Source of the DNA: Trochalopteron elliotii
Lineage: Eukaryota; Chordata; Aves; Passeriformes; Leiothrichidae
Reading direction: 5' to 3'
Assembly (NCBI GenBank): GCA_024734555.1
Contig: JANPWX010000215.1
Span: 616,182 to 680,181, forward strand
DNA length: 64,000 nt
Positions 1-11,393 of the stretch are shown piece after piece (within the stretch, counting starts at the first letter, position 1; each line of letters begins with the position of its first letter). The notes below the pieces were generated by a model, which saw only the letters and a program-made list of their open reading frames with translations, had not been told where the DNA came from and did no database searches. Position numbers and translations under genes: made by a program.

Positions 1-3000
1 CTACTGTTCTTTCCAAGCAGATAATATGTTCTGTGACTCTTCAAATCCCACCACTCTCCATATCCTAAAACCCCTGCAACTTATAATTTCAAATATGGCA
101 GAATCACGCATTGCAGTTGACTTACTTATGTCAACAGTTTTATCAAAATGAATAATCTTCCAAGAAACTTTTAATACAGTAATAGTGCAGCGATGCTGGG
201 TAACAAAAAAAAAATAAATTAAGGAATTCTATATATAAAATTCAAGAGTGATAGTTTCATTTATGTAAAATACTTTGAAGGGAAGAAAATGTGCCTAGGT
301 GAGGGAATCAAGGCCATCTGTGCCTCCAACAGCTCTTGGCTGACAACCTATCTCCTCCACTCTGCTCCCTGGAAGCTGTGATTAAACTGAACCAAGTAAG
401 TGGGTCTGCAGAACAAGAAGCAATCTCACTGCAAGATGAAGACTAGACAGGGTGCAGTTTTATCTTCCCTGATGTATCTACAAACACACAGACCAGGAAC
501 TTCAAATGCTGTTTGATTTTGCCTTTCCCAAGCAATAGAGAATATAACAGCCTGTAGATCTGAATTATCCATGTTGTCAATGCAGGAAAAGAATCAAAGC
601 TAAAATCTAGGTCTTTCAGCATCAAGATTATACACAGAAGTATTCCTACTCTTAAATACAAGAACAGCTACCACTCTAATTCAGCTAAAATGAATCTAGA
701 GTTCAAGCTATATCTATGACAAATGACAAGATTTAATTTTTCCTCTAAAGCTCTTAATTCTCGATATTGATGCTCTAATCCTGCAGAATCATCCGTGCTT
801 AGCTTTAAATCCAGGAGTCTTTTCATTCTGTTAGACAACTCAGTGATGCACTTGTTTATTAATTCAAAAAGTTTGTAAATTGGTCTGTAAGTGCTGCATT
901 AGCAGCTCCTTCCATCCATTACAATTTTTTGTCTAATCCTTTGTCTCCAACTGATCCACAGTTTTGCTACTTATCCTGGAAAGTGTCTATCTTGGAGATT
1001 ACCCACAAGTTCTCAGGAGAAGAAAAATACAAGATTGCAGTATCAACAGAATTACTCTTTCAATCTATTTCAGGAGTTGACACCTAGAAAAGAATTTCAT
1101 ACATCCTTAAAAGAAGCACAAGATAAATGGCACCTGTTACACAGCGAATGCTCCTGCTATATTCATACACCTGGGAGGTGCTGAGAGTGGAAAAAATCTT
1201 CCTGATTGACTGCAATTATCTAACTTTAGTGCCTAAATTACCATACAAGCCTCTCAAGACTAAGTCCCTGTACAGATAGTGAATAGAAACTCCGAAGAGC
1301 AACGCTGAGCACCTCAGCCAGAGCCTCACCACTGAGCTCTGTGCACACAGAAATTATGCTGAACTACAAAGATAAATCATGCTGTGAGGGCAGTGCTCTA
1401 TTCCCCTTCTTTTAGAACTAGGATTTTATGGTGGTCTGTTAAATTACTGTGAGGTAAAAAAAAACCAAATAAACCAGCATACTGAGTAACACTGTCATTG
1501 GGACATGGCCACATCCCCGTAAGGCCCCTGGAACCAATTTTCACTTTCACTACAAACACTTCAGGAACTAACACTTCTATACACAGCTTTTGCCATTTCC
1601 TTCTCCTCTCTACCATGGCCTATGAGGCATCCCAGAAAACTATTCATTTATTCATTTGTCTTGATCTCTCAAAGAATTAAAAAAACCCCAAAGAATTAAT
1701 CTACTCTACCAGGCCTCCCATCTGTGCCAAAATTGCAGAACAATTCCAAGCACATACTTAAAACAACAGAAGTATCATAGAAACTGGAGTTTGTTCTCCA
1801 AGGAGAAGTAGTTTGACCTAATGCAACACACCTTTCTTTTTCACGCTAGTGAACTGTGTGGAGAACAAACAACAGTAATACCAGCAGGTATCTTAAATAA
1901 CTAAGATGCTGTAATTAGAGACTTGCACTGTAAGAAACCAAGTAAAAGGCATGAAGAAATCTGAATGCTTTGGGTCTTCTTTCTGTAATTTTGCAGCACT
2001 ACTTAGGCACCTGTCTGCACACAGTACATCCAACCAAATGAGTATCAGTACTATTGACACCTGTCTTTCACTCGATTTTACACTGATTCTATTTAATACT
2101 CTGTGTAGGGCATATATGGGTCACATTTGTTGCAGAGAGTACTGTCAAGAGTTACTTTCTTCCAAAACACAACTGTCATATTTCTAATTTCAGAATACGC
2201 AATAATGTGGGAAATTATTCTAATTAAATTCCTGGTGTTCTTATACTATCATTTAGTCTTTATTTTTTCTATTCCCAACTCTGATGTATACAAGTTTATA
2301 GAAGTGGCAGACAAAGTGCAAATTTACACTTTGAGAGTTCATTGCTCACTTAGACCAACAACTAAAGAGTATCAATCCATCTGAACCACTCTGGTTTTCA
2401 GTACTTGAGGGGTTACGAGTAATTTTTAGCCAACATGAAAAAGCAGAAATTTGTCACTATCAACATGTTTTTTAGAACTTGTTTTTGCCCCCCCAAAGTG
2501 CAAGGGCCAACTTAACAGTTAGCATTCCTCTCTAAAAAAATAATTTTGTGTCCATTTGGTACTATATATCTGGCATACTATTCCAAAAACTATCAAGTCA
2601 AACTTACAGGCATAAGTGATCTCCTTTCTAGAGCACAAAATGCATTGAAATGATATTTGGAGCTGGGCTGGGGTTTTTTTGGGTTGTTTTATTAACAGTT
2701 GAATTAAAAATTACTAAACCCAGTGGATTATCTCAAAAACACTGACAAGAATGGCACATGAAGTCACAACACAGTACACATAGTCTCAGAACAAAATATT
2801 TCAAATAAATGCTGGTAGGCTGCAAGACTGACAAGCAAACAACAGCAGTTTCTAGACAAGCTCATTTGCACACAGAACTTTATCATTTGCACAGAGACAT
2901 TTAATCACACAGAAAAATTAATTTTAAATTCCTTTTTCAGATCATACCGATTTTTCATCTGCTTATTGTGCAATAATGTAGGAACAGTACATAGTATGAG

Positions 3001-6000
3001 TTTCCCCTCAGGTAACATCTTTTGCTTCACTTATATTTGTGGAGAACAGGGAGACAACCAGGTAAGCATTGCAAGTACTACATGAATTTTAAGGAAGAAT
3101 AATATAAGTCATTGAATGGCAGGTTTAAGCTCACTCCAAATGAGCAAAACTGGGGATATTTACTATGCAGTACTGAATCTTTTTCTAAATGCAGAGTTGC
3201 TTTGGTTCCTCAAAGTTACCATCAAATTGTTTTGTAATACACATTTTTCATTTAGTTTAAGAACCACTATTTCTAAACGTAATGGCTCAATATTATTAAA
3301 CAAAATATCATATGGAACAGGCACTGTACATAGATTATAAGAGACAAGATTGTTTTTCTGACACATTCTACCTGTAATCAGTCTAGAGTCTTAATACTGG
3401 GAAACTTTCCTTTTGTGAAACTGGGAAAAGTAGTGAGTTAACAAAAAAAAAAAATTGAAACTCTTTTTGCATGTATAGCATATTACATACAAACATATAA
3501 GACTTTACAACTTCAAACTAATGGCTCTCTTATTTAGATACCCTCCTGGCACAGTCAACCCTCTCACGTTTCTGCCTCTCCCCTGCCTTTTCACCCATTC
3601 AGAAGCCAGGAAGCAATGCCATTTATACTCAAGGGGAAACAATGCTGGAGGAGGGAACACAAGAAAATAATTTTCTCCAGATTCCCCTGGAGATAATTTC
3701 ACATCTGTGGATAAGAGATTTGATTAACAAAACAGCCTTAGCATGCACAGCAACAACAATACAGGGCGATCTCCTTGCTCCGCCCTTTGTGTAAATATCA
3801 TCAGTACAGGCTATATATTCTCAGCAGACACACAGTTCACTCAACTTTTACATTACTGCTCTCACTTATATCCTGGTACACCAGTTCATAGAGCAGTGGT
3901 GGTCCCTGTGAAGCTACTTGCAAGATGGACCCAAGTACTGTTTCAGTGACTTGGTACAGACAGTTCTCAAGGTCGACGTAAGCAATTGCATAACTGGTCA
4001 AAATGCCCCTCAGTTTGCCGTGGCTAACAATAGCCACAGGAAAAAGTACTGTGAGGCTGGGATTACTAGCAACACTTAAAAGGTCAAATGTTTTCTACTG
4101 TTCCTGACTGGTTCTTTCTCTAACAAACTTCACTCTCTGGGCTTTTGTATTTTTAATGCCTCTGCATCACGTGGTGTAATTTCATCTCCAGAGTGATTTT
4201 ACGGTTGAGACGCAGTAAAACATCTTGAAGAATAAACTACAGAGCAACACTCTTGGAGGTGATTTTGGAAAAACAAAGTACCAAAAGTCTTTGAGAGCAT
4301 TTTTTGTCTTCTCGCTTAGATGAGATATTAGCACATTTTTTTTCTGCCAGCTCGTACCAACAGCTTTCAACACTAGTTGAAGACTGACAAAAGCTGTTAT
4401 TATTCATTTCTTCAAGAGAAGGTTACATGAGAAATCATCAGAGCATCATCAAACCATGTAAAGCACAGATAACAGAGAAGAATTAGCAAGATGGTTGGAT
4501 TTGAAAGTCTAAGCTAGGAGAAAACCCCCTAACCCTGCAGTAGGGTTCAACAGAAATTTTATTTTGCACTAAGTGATCCCCTTCACCCCCACTAATATAA
4601 ACTTCTAAAAGAAAAATATTAATGAAACCTCCCCCTTCCATAAAGTCATAATTGATCTTCTTGAACCTGTAAATCTGCAGTTACATTTATATTTGTATCT
4701 CAACTCCAACAAACACAATAGAAGAAAGCACCATTATCTAAAATGCATTTAATTTTTTTTCTCAACTAAAAAGGAAGCAAATTCCAGTGATCAGCATCTA
4801 GATTCTTGATTCTTGAGTAAAGTGCTGGTACCTTTCTGGAAACAACGTTACACGCATGAAGTTCTGACAGTGAAGAAACTTTAGAAACTCACTTAGACTG
4901 AGGTTTGGCAGCATTTCACAGCCACAGTTTATCTTCCAGTAGAGTTTGTCATGTGCAAAACATGACTGGTTATACCAGTTGTGGCAGTTCACTACTCAAA
5001 AAAGATCTCTGTGGCTTGACACTAAACTCCTCCTTCGGTATTGACATTAATCTTAAACCTTTACATTACTAAGTTTAAATCAATAGGCTGCTCAAACAGC
5101 AGTTAAAAAAATTGCTGAAGTCTGACTGGTCGTCACGCTATATACCAGCAAGAACTGCAACTTCTAGATCTGTGCCAGACAACACTGTCAAGGGGTTCTT
5201 CCACTCCCTCTCTCAGAACACTGGACAGACAAAGTGGAAAGAGCAGATTATCAGAAAAATCAGATAAAAGACCATAACCAAATGCCACCTGCACTGCAGA
5301 CGCCAAAATCCAGCCCACAATTTTCTCTGTCCAACACTTTGGAAAAGTGATCTAACAGTTTTGTCCTTACAAGAGTCTTGCTAGAGCAAAACACAAGAAC
5401 AGTTTATTTCCAAGAAGTCTACTCTGAAACAAGAGTCACAACTGCTTTCTGAGAACCAAATGAAAAGAAAAAAAACTATCTCAAAACCAAAAGAAAGAGG
5501 ATAACACCATTAAACATGGGGAGAACAAAATCCGACAAGCAGGTGCTTCATGGAAATAAAAGGTCATCTTGGTTTAAAACAAAGCTTGTAGGCAGAGGGA
5601 AAATATCACAAACAACCAAACAGAAGAACAACTTCAACGTCAAGCTTCCAAAATACTACCACAACGTGACTCAGTGGTAGGGGGTTAAAGGATGTAGCCC
5701 TGAGATTACTAAAGTCCGTTTCACATTTACACCTCTGGACTAAGGCAAGCCTGAATTACTGCTTTAAGAGGGATCCTTGAGGCTACCAGCTTTATCCAAA
5801 ACAGTGTGGAACAGTGGAGTACATACGGTACTGAACATGAACATAATGATATCGACAAATAAAGGAGCACAGTGCCCTTCATCCCTTACTACTACGAAAA
5901 ACTGACCAGATGTTTCAAATAATATCCGATTTTCCTTTTTTCTTCTAAAGGACTAGAGCAGCTTTTATGGGTCAGGTGTATGGATGTAAAATAAATCTGA

Positions 6001-6078
6001 CTACCAAGATGAACCCCTCACAAATTATAAGCTTTAAATCATAAATGTGGGGCTCCTGAATTGCTATTTCACCAGCTG
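1..6078. other. Unassigned AT-rich sequence, possibly minus-strand intron
   Basis: No coding exon, RNA gene or young repeat was recognised. Open frames here are at most about 85 codons and none resembles a protein known to me. The + strand is rich in A and C: 5461-5520 has 34 A against 8 T, and 1081-1140 has 26 A and 13 C against 13 T and 8 G. Transcribed vertebrate introns tend to have excess T and G on the sense strand, so this fits an intron read leftward from the CpG island at 6.1 kb. That is inference. Short A-runs (for example 206-214 and 3442-3453) are the only simple repeats. Confidence 0.4.
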
Positions 6079-6311
6079 TTACCGCCTCGGTGGTGGTTCG
6101 ACATCTGACATTACCTGACCAGAGGATGCCCTGCTACCCCTCTCCACCCGGCTGGCCCCAGGAGGGTTCGGAGCGGAGCCGGGCAACCTGCGCCTCAGCC
6201 CGGCAGCCAAACCGGAAACCGCCGAGGAGAGCCGGCCGTTTCCCTCCCCGCTTCCAGCGGGCAGAGCGCCAGGGAGGATGTACGGGAGGCACAAACGGAT
6301 AAATGCAATAA

Positions 6312-6344
6312 TCATGGCGAGACAACCGCACGGCGGGAGGGGGA
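6312..6344 (+). repeat. Left arm of a 33-bp inverted repeat in the CpG island
   Basis: This arm begins TCATGGCGAGACA and ends in a G-rich run. It matches the reverse complement of 6519-6551 at 31 of 33 positions, with the two mismatches close together near the middle. The spacer between arms is 174 bp. It could be a genuine palindromic promoter element or a fold-back error at a contig end. Confidence 0.85.
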
Positions 6345-6366
6345 ACACAAGGCAAAAGGAGGGACA

Positions 6367-6378
6367 GATGCCATCTTG
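6367..6378 (-). promoter_or_regulatory. YY1-like motif
   Basis: The minus strand reads CAAGATGGCATC, containing the AAGATGGC core recognised by the zinc-finger factor YY1. In TATA-less CpG-island promoters YY1 sites often lie just downstream of the start site in the sense orientation. The orientation here therefore agrees with a leftward transcript. This is a motif match only. Confidence 0.35.
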
Positions 6379-6518
6379 TGCCTCGGAAATTTTGCTCTGA
6401 ACAGGTCCGGCCGTGGACACAGCGCTGACGGGCACCAAGTCCGCAGGCCCGGCGCAGCGCCGCCTCCCTCGCCCCGAGCGGGCTGCCCGCGGCGGAGGCG
6501 GCGCCCACCCGTTTCTTC

Positions 6519-6551
6519 TCCCCCTCCCGCCGTGCCGGTGTCTCGCCATGA
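6519..6551 (-). repeat. Right arm of the 33-bp inverted repeat, ending at the gap
   Basis: The reverse complement of this arm matches 6312-6344 at 31 of 33 positions. Its outer end coincides exactly with the last known base before the run of N. That coincidence is why an assembly artefact must be considered alongside a real inverted repeat. Confidence 0.85.
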
Positions 6552-6951
6552 NNNNNNNNNNNNNNNNNNNNNNNNNNNNNNNNNNNNNNNNNNNNNNNNN
6601 NNNNNNNNNNNNNNNNNNNNNNNNNNNNNNNNNNNNNNNNNNNNNNNNNNNNNNNNNNNNNNNNNNNNNNNNNNNNNNNNNNNNNNNNNNNNNNNNNNNN
6701 NNNNNNNNNNNNNNNNNNNNNNNNNNNNNNNNNNNNNNNNNNNNNNNNNNNNNNNNNNNNNNNNNNNNNNNNNNNNNNNNNNNNNNNNNNNNNNNNNNNN
6801 NNNNNNNNNNNNNNNNNNNNNNNNNNNNNNNNNNNNNNNNNNNNNNNNNNNNNNNNNNNNNNNNNNNNNNNNNNNNNNNNNNNNNNNNNNNNNNNNNNNN
6901 NNNNNNNNNNNNNNNNNNNNNNNNNNNNNNNNNNNNNNNNNNNNNNNNNNN
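6552..6951. other. Assembly gap, 400 N
   Basis: Exactly 400 consecutive undetermined bases. The round number may be a size estimate or a placeholder. It lies in the middle of the CpG island, where GC-rich sequence commonly drops out of short-read assemblies. Open frames that appear to run through it are artefacts. Confidence 0.99.
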
Positions 6952-7035
6952 TGGGGCCCTTCTGGGGCTCTGTTAACCGCCTCTGAGCCCCGTGCTTCAG
7001 CCCCAGACTGCTGGGGACCACAGGTGTCCCGCCAG

Positions 7036-8645
7036 GAGCAGCAAGGAAATATTAAAATGTTTTGGTTGTCATAAACAGTTGCTATCGAGGTAGTGGAAAC
7101 TTGGAGGAAAAGGCCCTTTAACATAATAGGCAGGTGGCAGTGTCGGGGGTGGGGGGTGGTCAGGAGAGCGTTGGTTTTGAGCTCATGTTGGAATTGGATC
7201 ATTGGGGTTGTGTGGGAGCTTTTTGAGTAAAGTGGTGGATTTGAAGCTGGTTTCAGAGCTTGAAATGAGGAGAAGAGTTCACAGGTGGCATTTGGAAATG
7301 AAATAAAAGGAGAAACGGAGAGCAGCAAGATCGGGTGAAAAATGATCCCACTTAAATGGGGCAGTGTTAACTTACCGCTGTGAAGAAAGCAGAGGCGTAA
7401 GCACAACACAGGGCATGGAAGCAGGAATGGAGAAGAGGAGGCTGGGTAGATAGGGCCCCAGAAAAGGGTTGAAAAAGAGTGGACAGGGAAGGAGGAAGCT
7501 GTAGAAAATGAAGAGATGAGGAGAGTGGTAGTGAGGCATCATTTTCTGAACCTTAAAGCGGTCCCAAGCACTCATGTCAGTGTCTCCGTGTTTCTGTGAG
7601 GCAGAGCTGAGCTACCTCACTTTAAGTCACAGAGCTAAGAATAAAAATGCAAGATGTTTTCAGCAACGGGAGCTGTGCTGTGAGACTGTGACTGTGAAAA
7701 AGACTTGGGATCCCAGTGGGTAGAGAAGTAGGCATGCACTCCCTGAGCCATCAAGAAATCATCAGGGATATTTTAACACTGTATATAATGTGAGGAATTT
7801 CAGGTATCATTTGAGAGGTTGCTTACAATCCCTGTTTGGCATTGGTGTGACCACTCACAGCAGGTCATACCCCCAAGCATGGTTTACGTAGCACAGACGG
7901 TGAGTTGACAAACAAGAATGGTTTTATGGCAAGAAATACAAGTTTGTTTCCCAGAACTGCAGAAAGTCTGATAGGATCGTTTTTGTGTTAAAGTAATAGC
8001 AAGAAAATCTTTTCAGGGGAGACAAATCTCTTAGTGGAGTCCTTAGTCTTGCAGAAAAAGGTATAACACAGCAGCTGAAAGCTTGGAATACAGGAAACAT
8101 GGTGTAAAATATCTCATTTACTTTTGGATGTTATACTGTAAATACCCTCCAGCTGCCTTGGTATTCTAGAGCTCTCTTTAGAGTAAATATAAAAAGATGC
8201 ATTTTAGGGTGTGGTTATCTGGTTTATTTTAGTTTCCGGTGAGATTAATCATTCTCTGGACAGGGGTTTCTGTGACTGAAGGAGTAACAGGCTGAAGTGT
8301 AAATACTTGCATTGGAAATATTGCCCCATTAGTCAAGTAAACTCCAGGTATTACTGGTTTCAAGAGAAAAAAAAGTTTGTGGAGTTCTTACCTTTCCAAC
8401 GGGAAGTGGTGCTAATAAGTGACAAAAGGTTTCTCTGCAGTGGATGAGGATCTGGGGTCTCTTCAGCCATGTCTGGCATTGGGTTTTGGTAGCTTTTAGT
8501 TTCTCAGTGAATATGAAGAATCTGTTGTGTCTTTTGATGGTATTTATATGTGCAAATCTCCTAGAGGAAGGTGAAAAAAGAAAATCTCACAGGATGTGAG
8601 GAATTACTTTAAAAATTACAGGAGTAGAACCAAGACAAAAAGGTT
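7036..8645. other. Unassigned T/G-rich sequence right of the island
   Basis: No exon or repeat was recognised. The + strand is T- and G-rich: 8221-8280 has 24 T and 16 G against 12 A and 8 C, and 8461-8520 has 23 T and 15 G against 13 A and 9 C. This is the opposite of the left flank and fits a rightward transcript. A G-rich stretch near 7144-7158 could form a G-quadruplex. No gene can be named. Confidence 0.4.
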
Positions 8646-8737
8646 GTGGTGGGTTTTTTTTGTTTTGTTTTGTTTTGTTGGGTTTTTTTGTTTTGTTTTG
8701 TTTTTTGGGGTTTTGTTTGTTTGTTTTTTTTTTTTGT
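8646..8737 (+). repeat. Low-complexity (TTTTG)n tract
   Basis: About 90 bases made almost only of T and G, built from irregular TTTTG, TTTG and G-run units and ending in a run of about 13 T. It is simple-sequence DNA, or possibly the degraded poly-A tail region of a minus-strand retroposon. No element body was identified next to it. Confidence 0.85.
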
Positions 8738-10744
8738 AAACTTGCAAGTAATATTTTTCTTAGTTGCTCCACGGTAAGGTAGGAGGGGAAATAGTCCTAA
8801 AGAAACCTTGATTAAAACACTGTACTTTTGTAATCATGGAACTATTTTTATGCCAATATTTATCTACGTATGTGAACATACCAAAAAATCAGGACTTAAA
8901 TTAGCTCATTTCTCATGTACATTAGGACTACATCCTGCAAATTACAGACAACTTTTTCATTGTCCATCTCAATGTCTCAAACCATTAGCTGAGATTACTA
9001 TATAACCTCAAAAAATTAGTTTTAAAGCTTTATTCCTCACTGAAGTGCAGGCATTTCTTAATCTTTTATCATGTTTCATGTCGTTTATCACCAGATGTAA
9101 ATGTTATAAATATAAGCAAGTGCCATCTGGTTGTTCTAGCACCTCTCTTATCTCCCATGGAGATATTTTTAGGGCAGCAGAAATACAGAAATGTAACTAA
9201 AGCAGTTATTTTAAGTGATATTTGAAATAAGGTGTACTTTCTACTTCTCACAAGCTTAGTTCTTCGCTAAAGCTGACTGGAAGCTTTAGCTGACAAGGAA
9301 GCACCTTGAAGCCTGGTGCTTCATACTTTCTGCTACTAACAGTTTTTCCCCATTTGAGCATCAAAGTACTCTGAGTTGCTTAAATTAACCAAGCATTTGG
9401 TTGCCTGACCTTAAAAAAGTTCATTTCTGCTGTTCCATAGAACACCCCATCCTCTCACAAACCGAGATTGTTTGAATAACATAATTAAAATTGCCATAAG
9501 ATGCAAGTAAAGATAAACTACAGCCCTCTGAGGTGGAGCTACTTATCATGTAACTGTTGATAACATCACATTTTATAGTTGAAAATGACTTTCCAAGCCC
9601 TCAATCACACAGTCCTAGAGCTTTTGAAAGACTGAGCCAGCAATTAGTCTTAGCCCTCATCTTGTAAGCTCTTTTCTGCATCTGAGCTTTGTGTTGCACT
9701 TTGCTCCAGCTGCATTTAATTTTTAAAAAGACAAATAAAGATTGGAATCCCATGTTGACACAGTGAGACTCACCATCCAGTTATGTTTACTGTACCTCAT
9801 GGCTACTATAGCATACTATAGATATGCTATCCTTGTCACTTGAATTGATACATTCTTATGTGTTCTGTGCTGTCTTTATAAAATAATCCCCAAAAATGTA
9901 TGTGATGGTTTTTAGTTTATTATATTCCTTAAGTGATAAAATTGAATTTCAAACAAGAAAATGGAAACCATCAGGGGCAAGAGAGAGTAAAGTAGAAATT
10001 CAGGGATTTTGGAAGCCCAGTAGTAGTGCCCTGTTTTTCAGTTGAAGCAATAGAAATTACATTTTTCCCATTTGTATATATTATTGTTGTAAGGTTTCTT
10101 AATGTGCTGTTATTCTGTTCCCCACTTGTATGTATCTGGAAATTAGTAGCTTCAGAAGCTGGCATAGCATTAGGTATCCTAGAAACAACATTGAAGGTTT
10201 CTCATCTTCCCTGGACAGTAACATTATTATTGTTGTTATTATTATTATTATTAGTTAGACTTTCACATATTAAGATTTTTTTTAATCCTCTCATGTCACT
10301 TGCCCTCTGTTTCTTGTCTGCATCAGGAAGTACAAACATTTAATGTTTTGTTTTATGAATGCAGTCACTGCCTGTTTGAGCTTCTGCTTAAAATTTAGGA
10401 ATCAAAGTGAGGTAAGTGATGCTTCCCTTAAACTTCCTCAAGTCCCTCATATGAATATTTTCAGTCTTTTTTGTCCTCTCTTATCTAACTGGTGTTCTTT
10501 TAATTTTCCTGCCACACTGCTGTTTGTTTTAAAATTTCTTAGCAAAAATCTGTCTAGTTTAAAGGTTTTTGTGTTCTGTTTTGTATTTATTTTTATAGTT
10601 TCTATAATTCAGCTCTATTAGGCATGTAGTTTGTATTGTTCGTGTGACTATTCCAGCTTAGTGATCTGCTGAAAACCTTTAGTCTGTTATCAGCTTCAGA
10701 GATTTACTTAATTAGTCATTTATTTCTCCTTTCATAAACTTTAA
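8738..10744. other. Unassigned AT-rich sequence with one short microsatellite
   Basis: No coding exon was recognised. It contains a short imperfect (ATT)n tract at about 10222-10253 and a faint MIR-like stretch listed separately. From 10.0 to 10.7 kb the + strand is T-rich. Confidence 0.4.
9545..9660 (+). repeat. Weak MIR-like SINE fragment
   Basis: The order of short blocks recalls the ancient MIR core-SINE: an ACATTTTATAG-like block, then TGACTTTCCAAG, then TCACACAG, then a GAGCCAGCAATTAGTCTTAGC-like stretch (shown here only as a description of block order). Divergence is high and the call rests on that order. A profile search would be needed to accept it. Confidence 0.3.
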
Positions 10745-10749
10745 AATAC

Positions 10750-11008
10750 AGACTTATGGAATTATTTGGGTTGGGATTGGAAGAGATTTCTGAGATTATG
10801 TGGTCCAGCCTCCCCACTAAAGCAGACTCACCGAGAGCATGTTGCACAGGATTATGTCCAGGTGGATTTTGAATATCTCCAGAGAAGGAGGCTCCAGAAC
10901 GTCTCCATGCAGCCTGTTCCTCAAAGTCAAGTTTTACCTCCTATTCAGATGGAACTTCCTGTGTTTCAGTTTGTGCCTGTTGCCCCTGATATCTTATATG
11001 ATAGCAGA
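10750..11008 (-). mobile_element. CR1 LINE 3' fragment
   Basis: The + strand reads as the complement of a CR1 3' end. It has an eroded AGAATGGTTTGGGTTGG-type start, then the conserved stretches CAGGATTATGTCCAGGTGG, CTCCAGAGAAGGAGGCTCC, GGAACTTCCTGTGTTTCAG and TTTGTGCCTGTTGCCCCTG. The element therefore lies on the minus strand with its 3' end at the left. CR1 elements are non-LTR retrotransposons and usually 5'-truncated, as here. A + strand open frame of 84 codons across it (10766-11020) is a by-product. No intact reverse transcriptase remains. Confidence 0.9.
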
Positions 11009-11387
11009 GCCCTGAAATGACAGCCAAGTGTAGAATTAGAGGGCTCTAGGTTGAAGTGGTGCCAGCATCTCTGACCATCAAGGTAGGGCCAAGACTGCCA
11101 AACAGGACTCAGCCTATAATCATGGCTTTCATGACATTCAATCACCATTACTTTCCCGTGGTTCTTAAGGCTTAAAATGAAAACAGTCTTGAGCAGAAGG
11201 GCTTGCCTAGATTTTTCTTCATGCAGGTTTGTTTCACTTTTAGATACTGTCTGAAGTCTAAACTTAATATTGCTGTCCAAGTGCTAGTTCATATACTCTT
11301 TGTGGCAATTCCTGATCAGTGAGCTGTGCAATACTCTTCTTTCCTCTTGTCTGGTTTGCACTGAGCATCGTTGTACATTCTTTCACT
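11009..11387. other. Unassigned spacer between CR1 and LTR
   Basis: About 380 bases in which no repeat or exon was recognised. The right end supplies the pre-insertion target of the adjacent LTR. Confidence 0.4.
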
Positions 11388-11393
11388 ATCCTC
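11388..11393. repeat. Target-site duplication, left copy
   Basis: ATCCTC, identical to 11845-11850 and immediately outside the TG...CA ends of the LTR. Integrases of class II (ERVK-like and alpharetrovirus-like) elements make 6-bp duplications. Confidence 0.85.

Larger units (their letters stand above)
6115..6551 (-). other. Candidate first exon or 5' UTR of a leftward transcript
   Basis: Read on the minus strand, the GC-rich sequence from the gap edge ends in CAG|GTAATG (junction between 6115 and 6114), a good match to a vertebrate splice donor. AT-rich, intron-like sequence begins immediately beyond it. A YY1-like motif lies in the same orientation about 250 bases upstream of the donor. 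One minus-strand frame stays open across the region (6079-6549), but long open frames are expected by chance in GC-rich islands and the translation is not recognised. Exon status, transcription start and coding status all need transcript data. Confidence 0.25.
6080..7035. promoter_or_regulatory. CpG island, probable promoter, interrupted by an assembly gap
   Basis: Base composition changes abruptly from AT-rich to strongly GC-rich with dense CpG from about 6080 up to the gap at 6552. A weaker GC-rich shoulder runs from 6952 to about 7035. Runs resembling SP1/KLF sites (GGCGGGAGGGGG at 6332 and its inverted copy near 6520) and a YY1-like motif are present. No TATA box was seen. Such islands usually mark promoters of broadly expressed or developmental genes. 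It is the only such island in the window. Which gene it serves could not be read because the core is missing. Confidence 0.75.

Noticed and set aside
1789..1870. 12-bp inverted repeat GTTTGTTCTCCA / TGGAGAACAAAC with a 58-base spacer
   Set aside because: Short arms and a long spacer are expected by chance in 64 kb, and no element was seen between them.
3837..4037. 66-codon minus-strand frame with protein-like composition
   Set aside because: No family was recognised and splice sites are weak. Frames of this length are common by chance in 64 kb.
6079..6549. 156-codon minus-strand frame in the CpG island
   Set aside because: GC-rich islands have few stop codons. The product is rich in R, P, A and G, is not recognised, and the other strand is open too. 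It is kept only as a candidate exon or UTR.
7001..7016. Small GC hairpin CCCCAGACTGCTGGGG
   Set aside because: A six-base stem in GC-rich DNA, with no terminator or RNA role implied in a vertebrate genome.
6134..7409. Long open frames of 187-365 codons running through the gap on both strands
   Set aside because: Most of their length is the 400-N gap, which has no stop codons by definition. The known parts lie in GC-rich island sequence or unrelated flanks.
9808..9830. 8-bp hairpin ATAGCATA / TATGCTAT
   Set aside because: Short, AT-rich palindromes are common in this sequence.
10766..11020. 84-codon + strand frame
   Set aside because: It is an antisense reading of the CR1 3' region.
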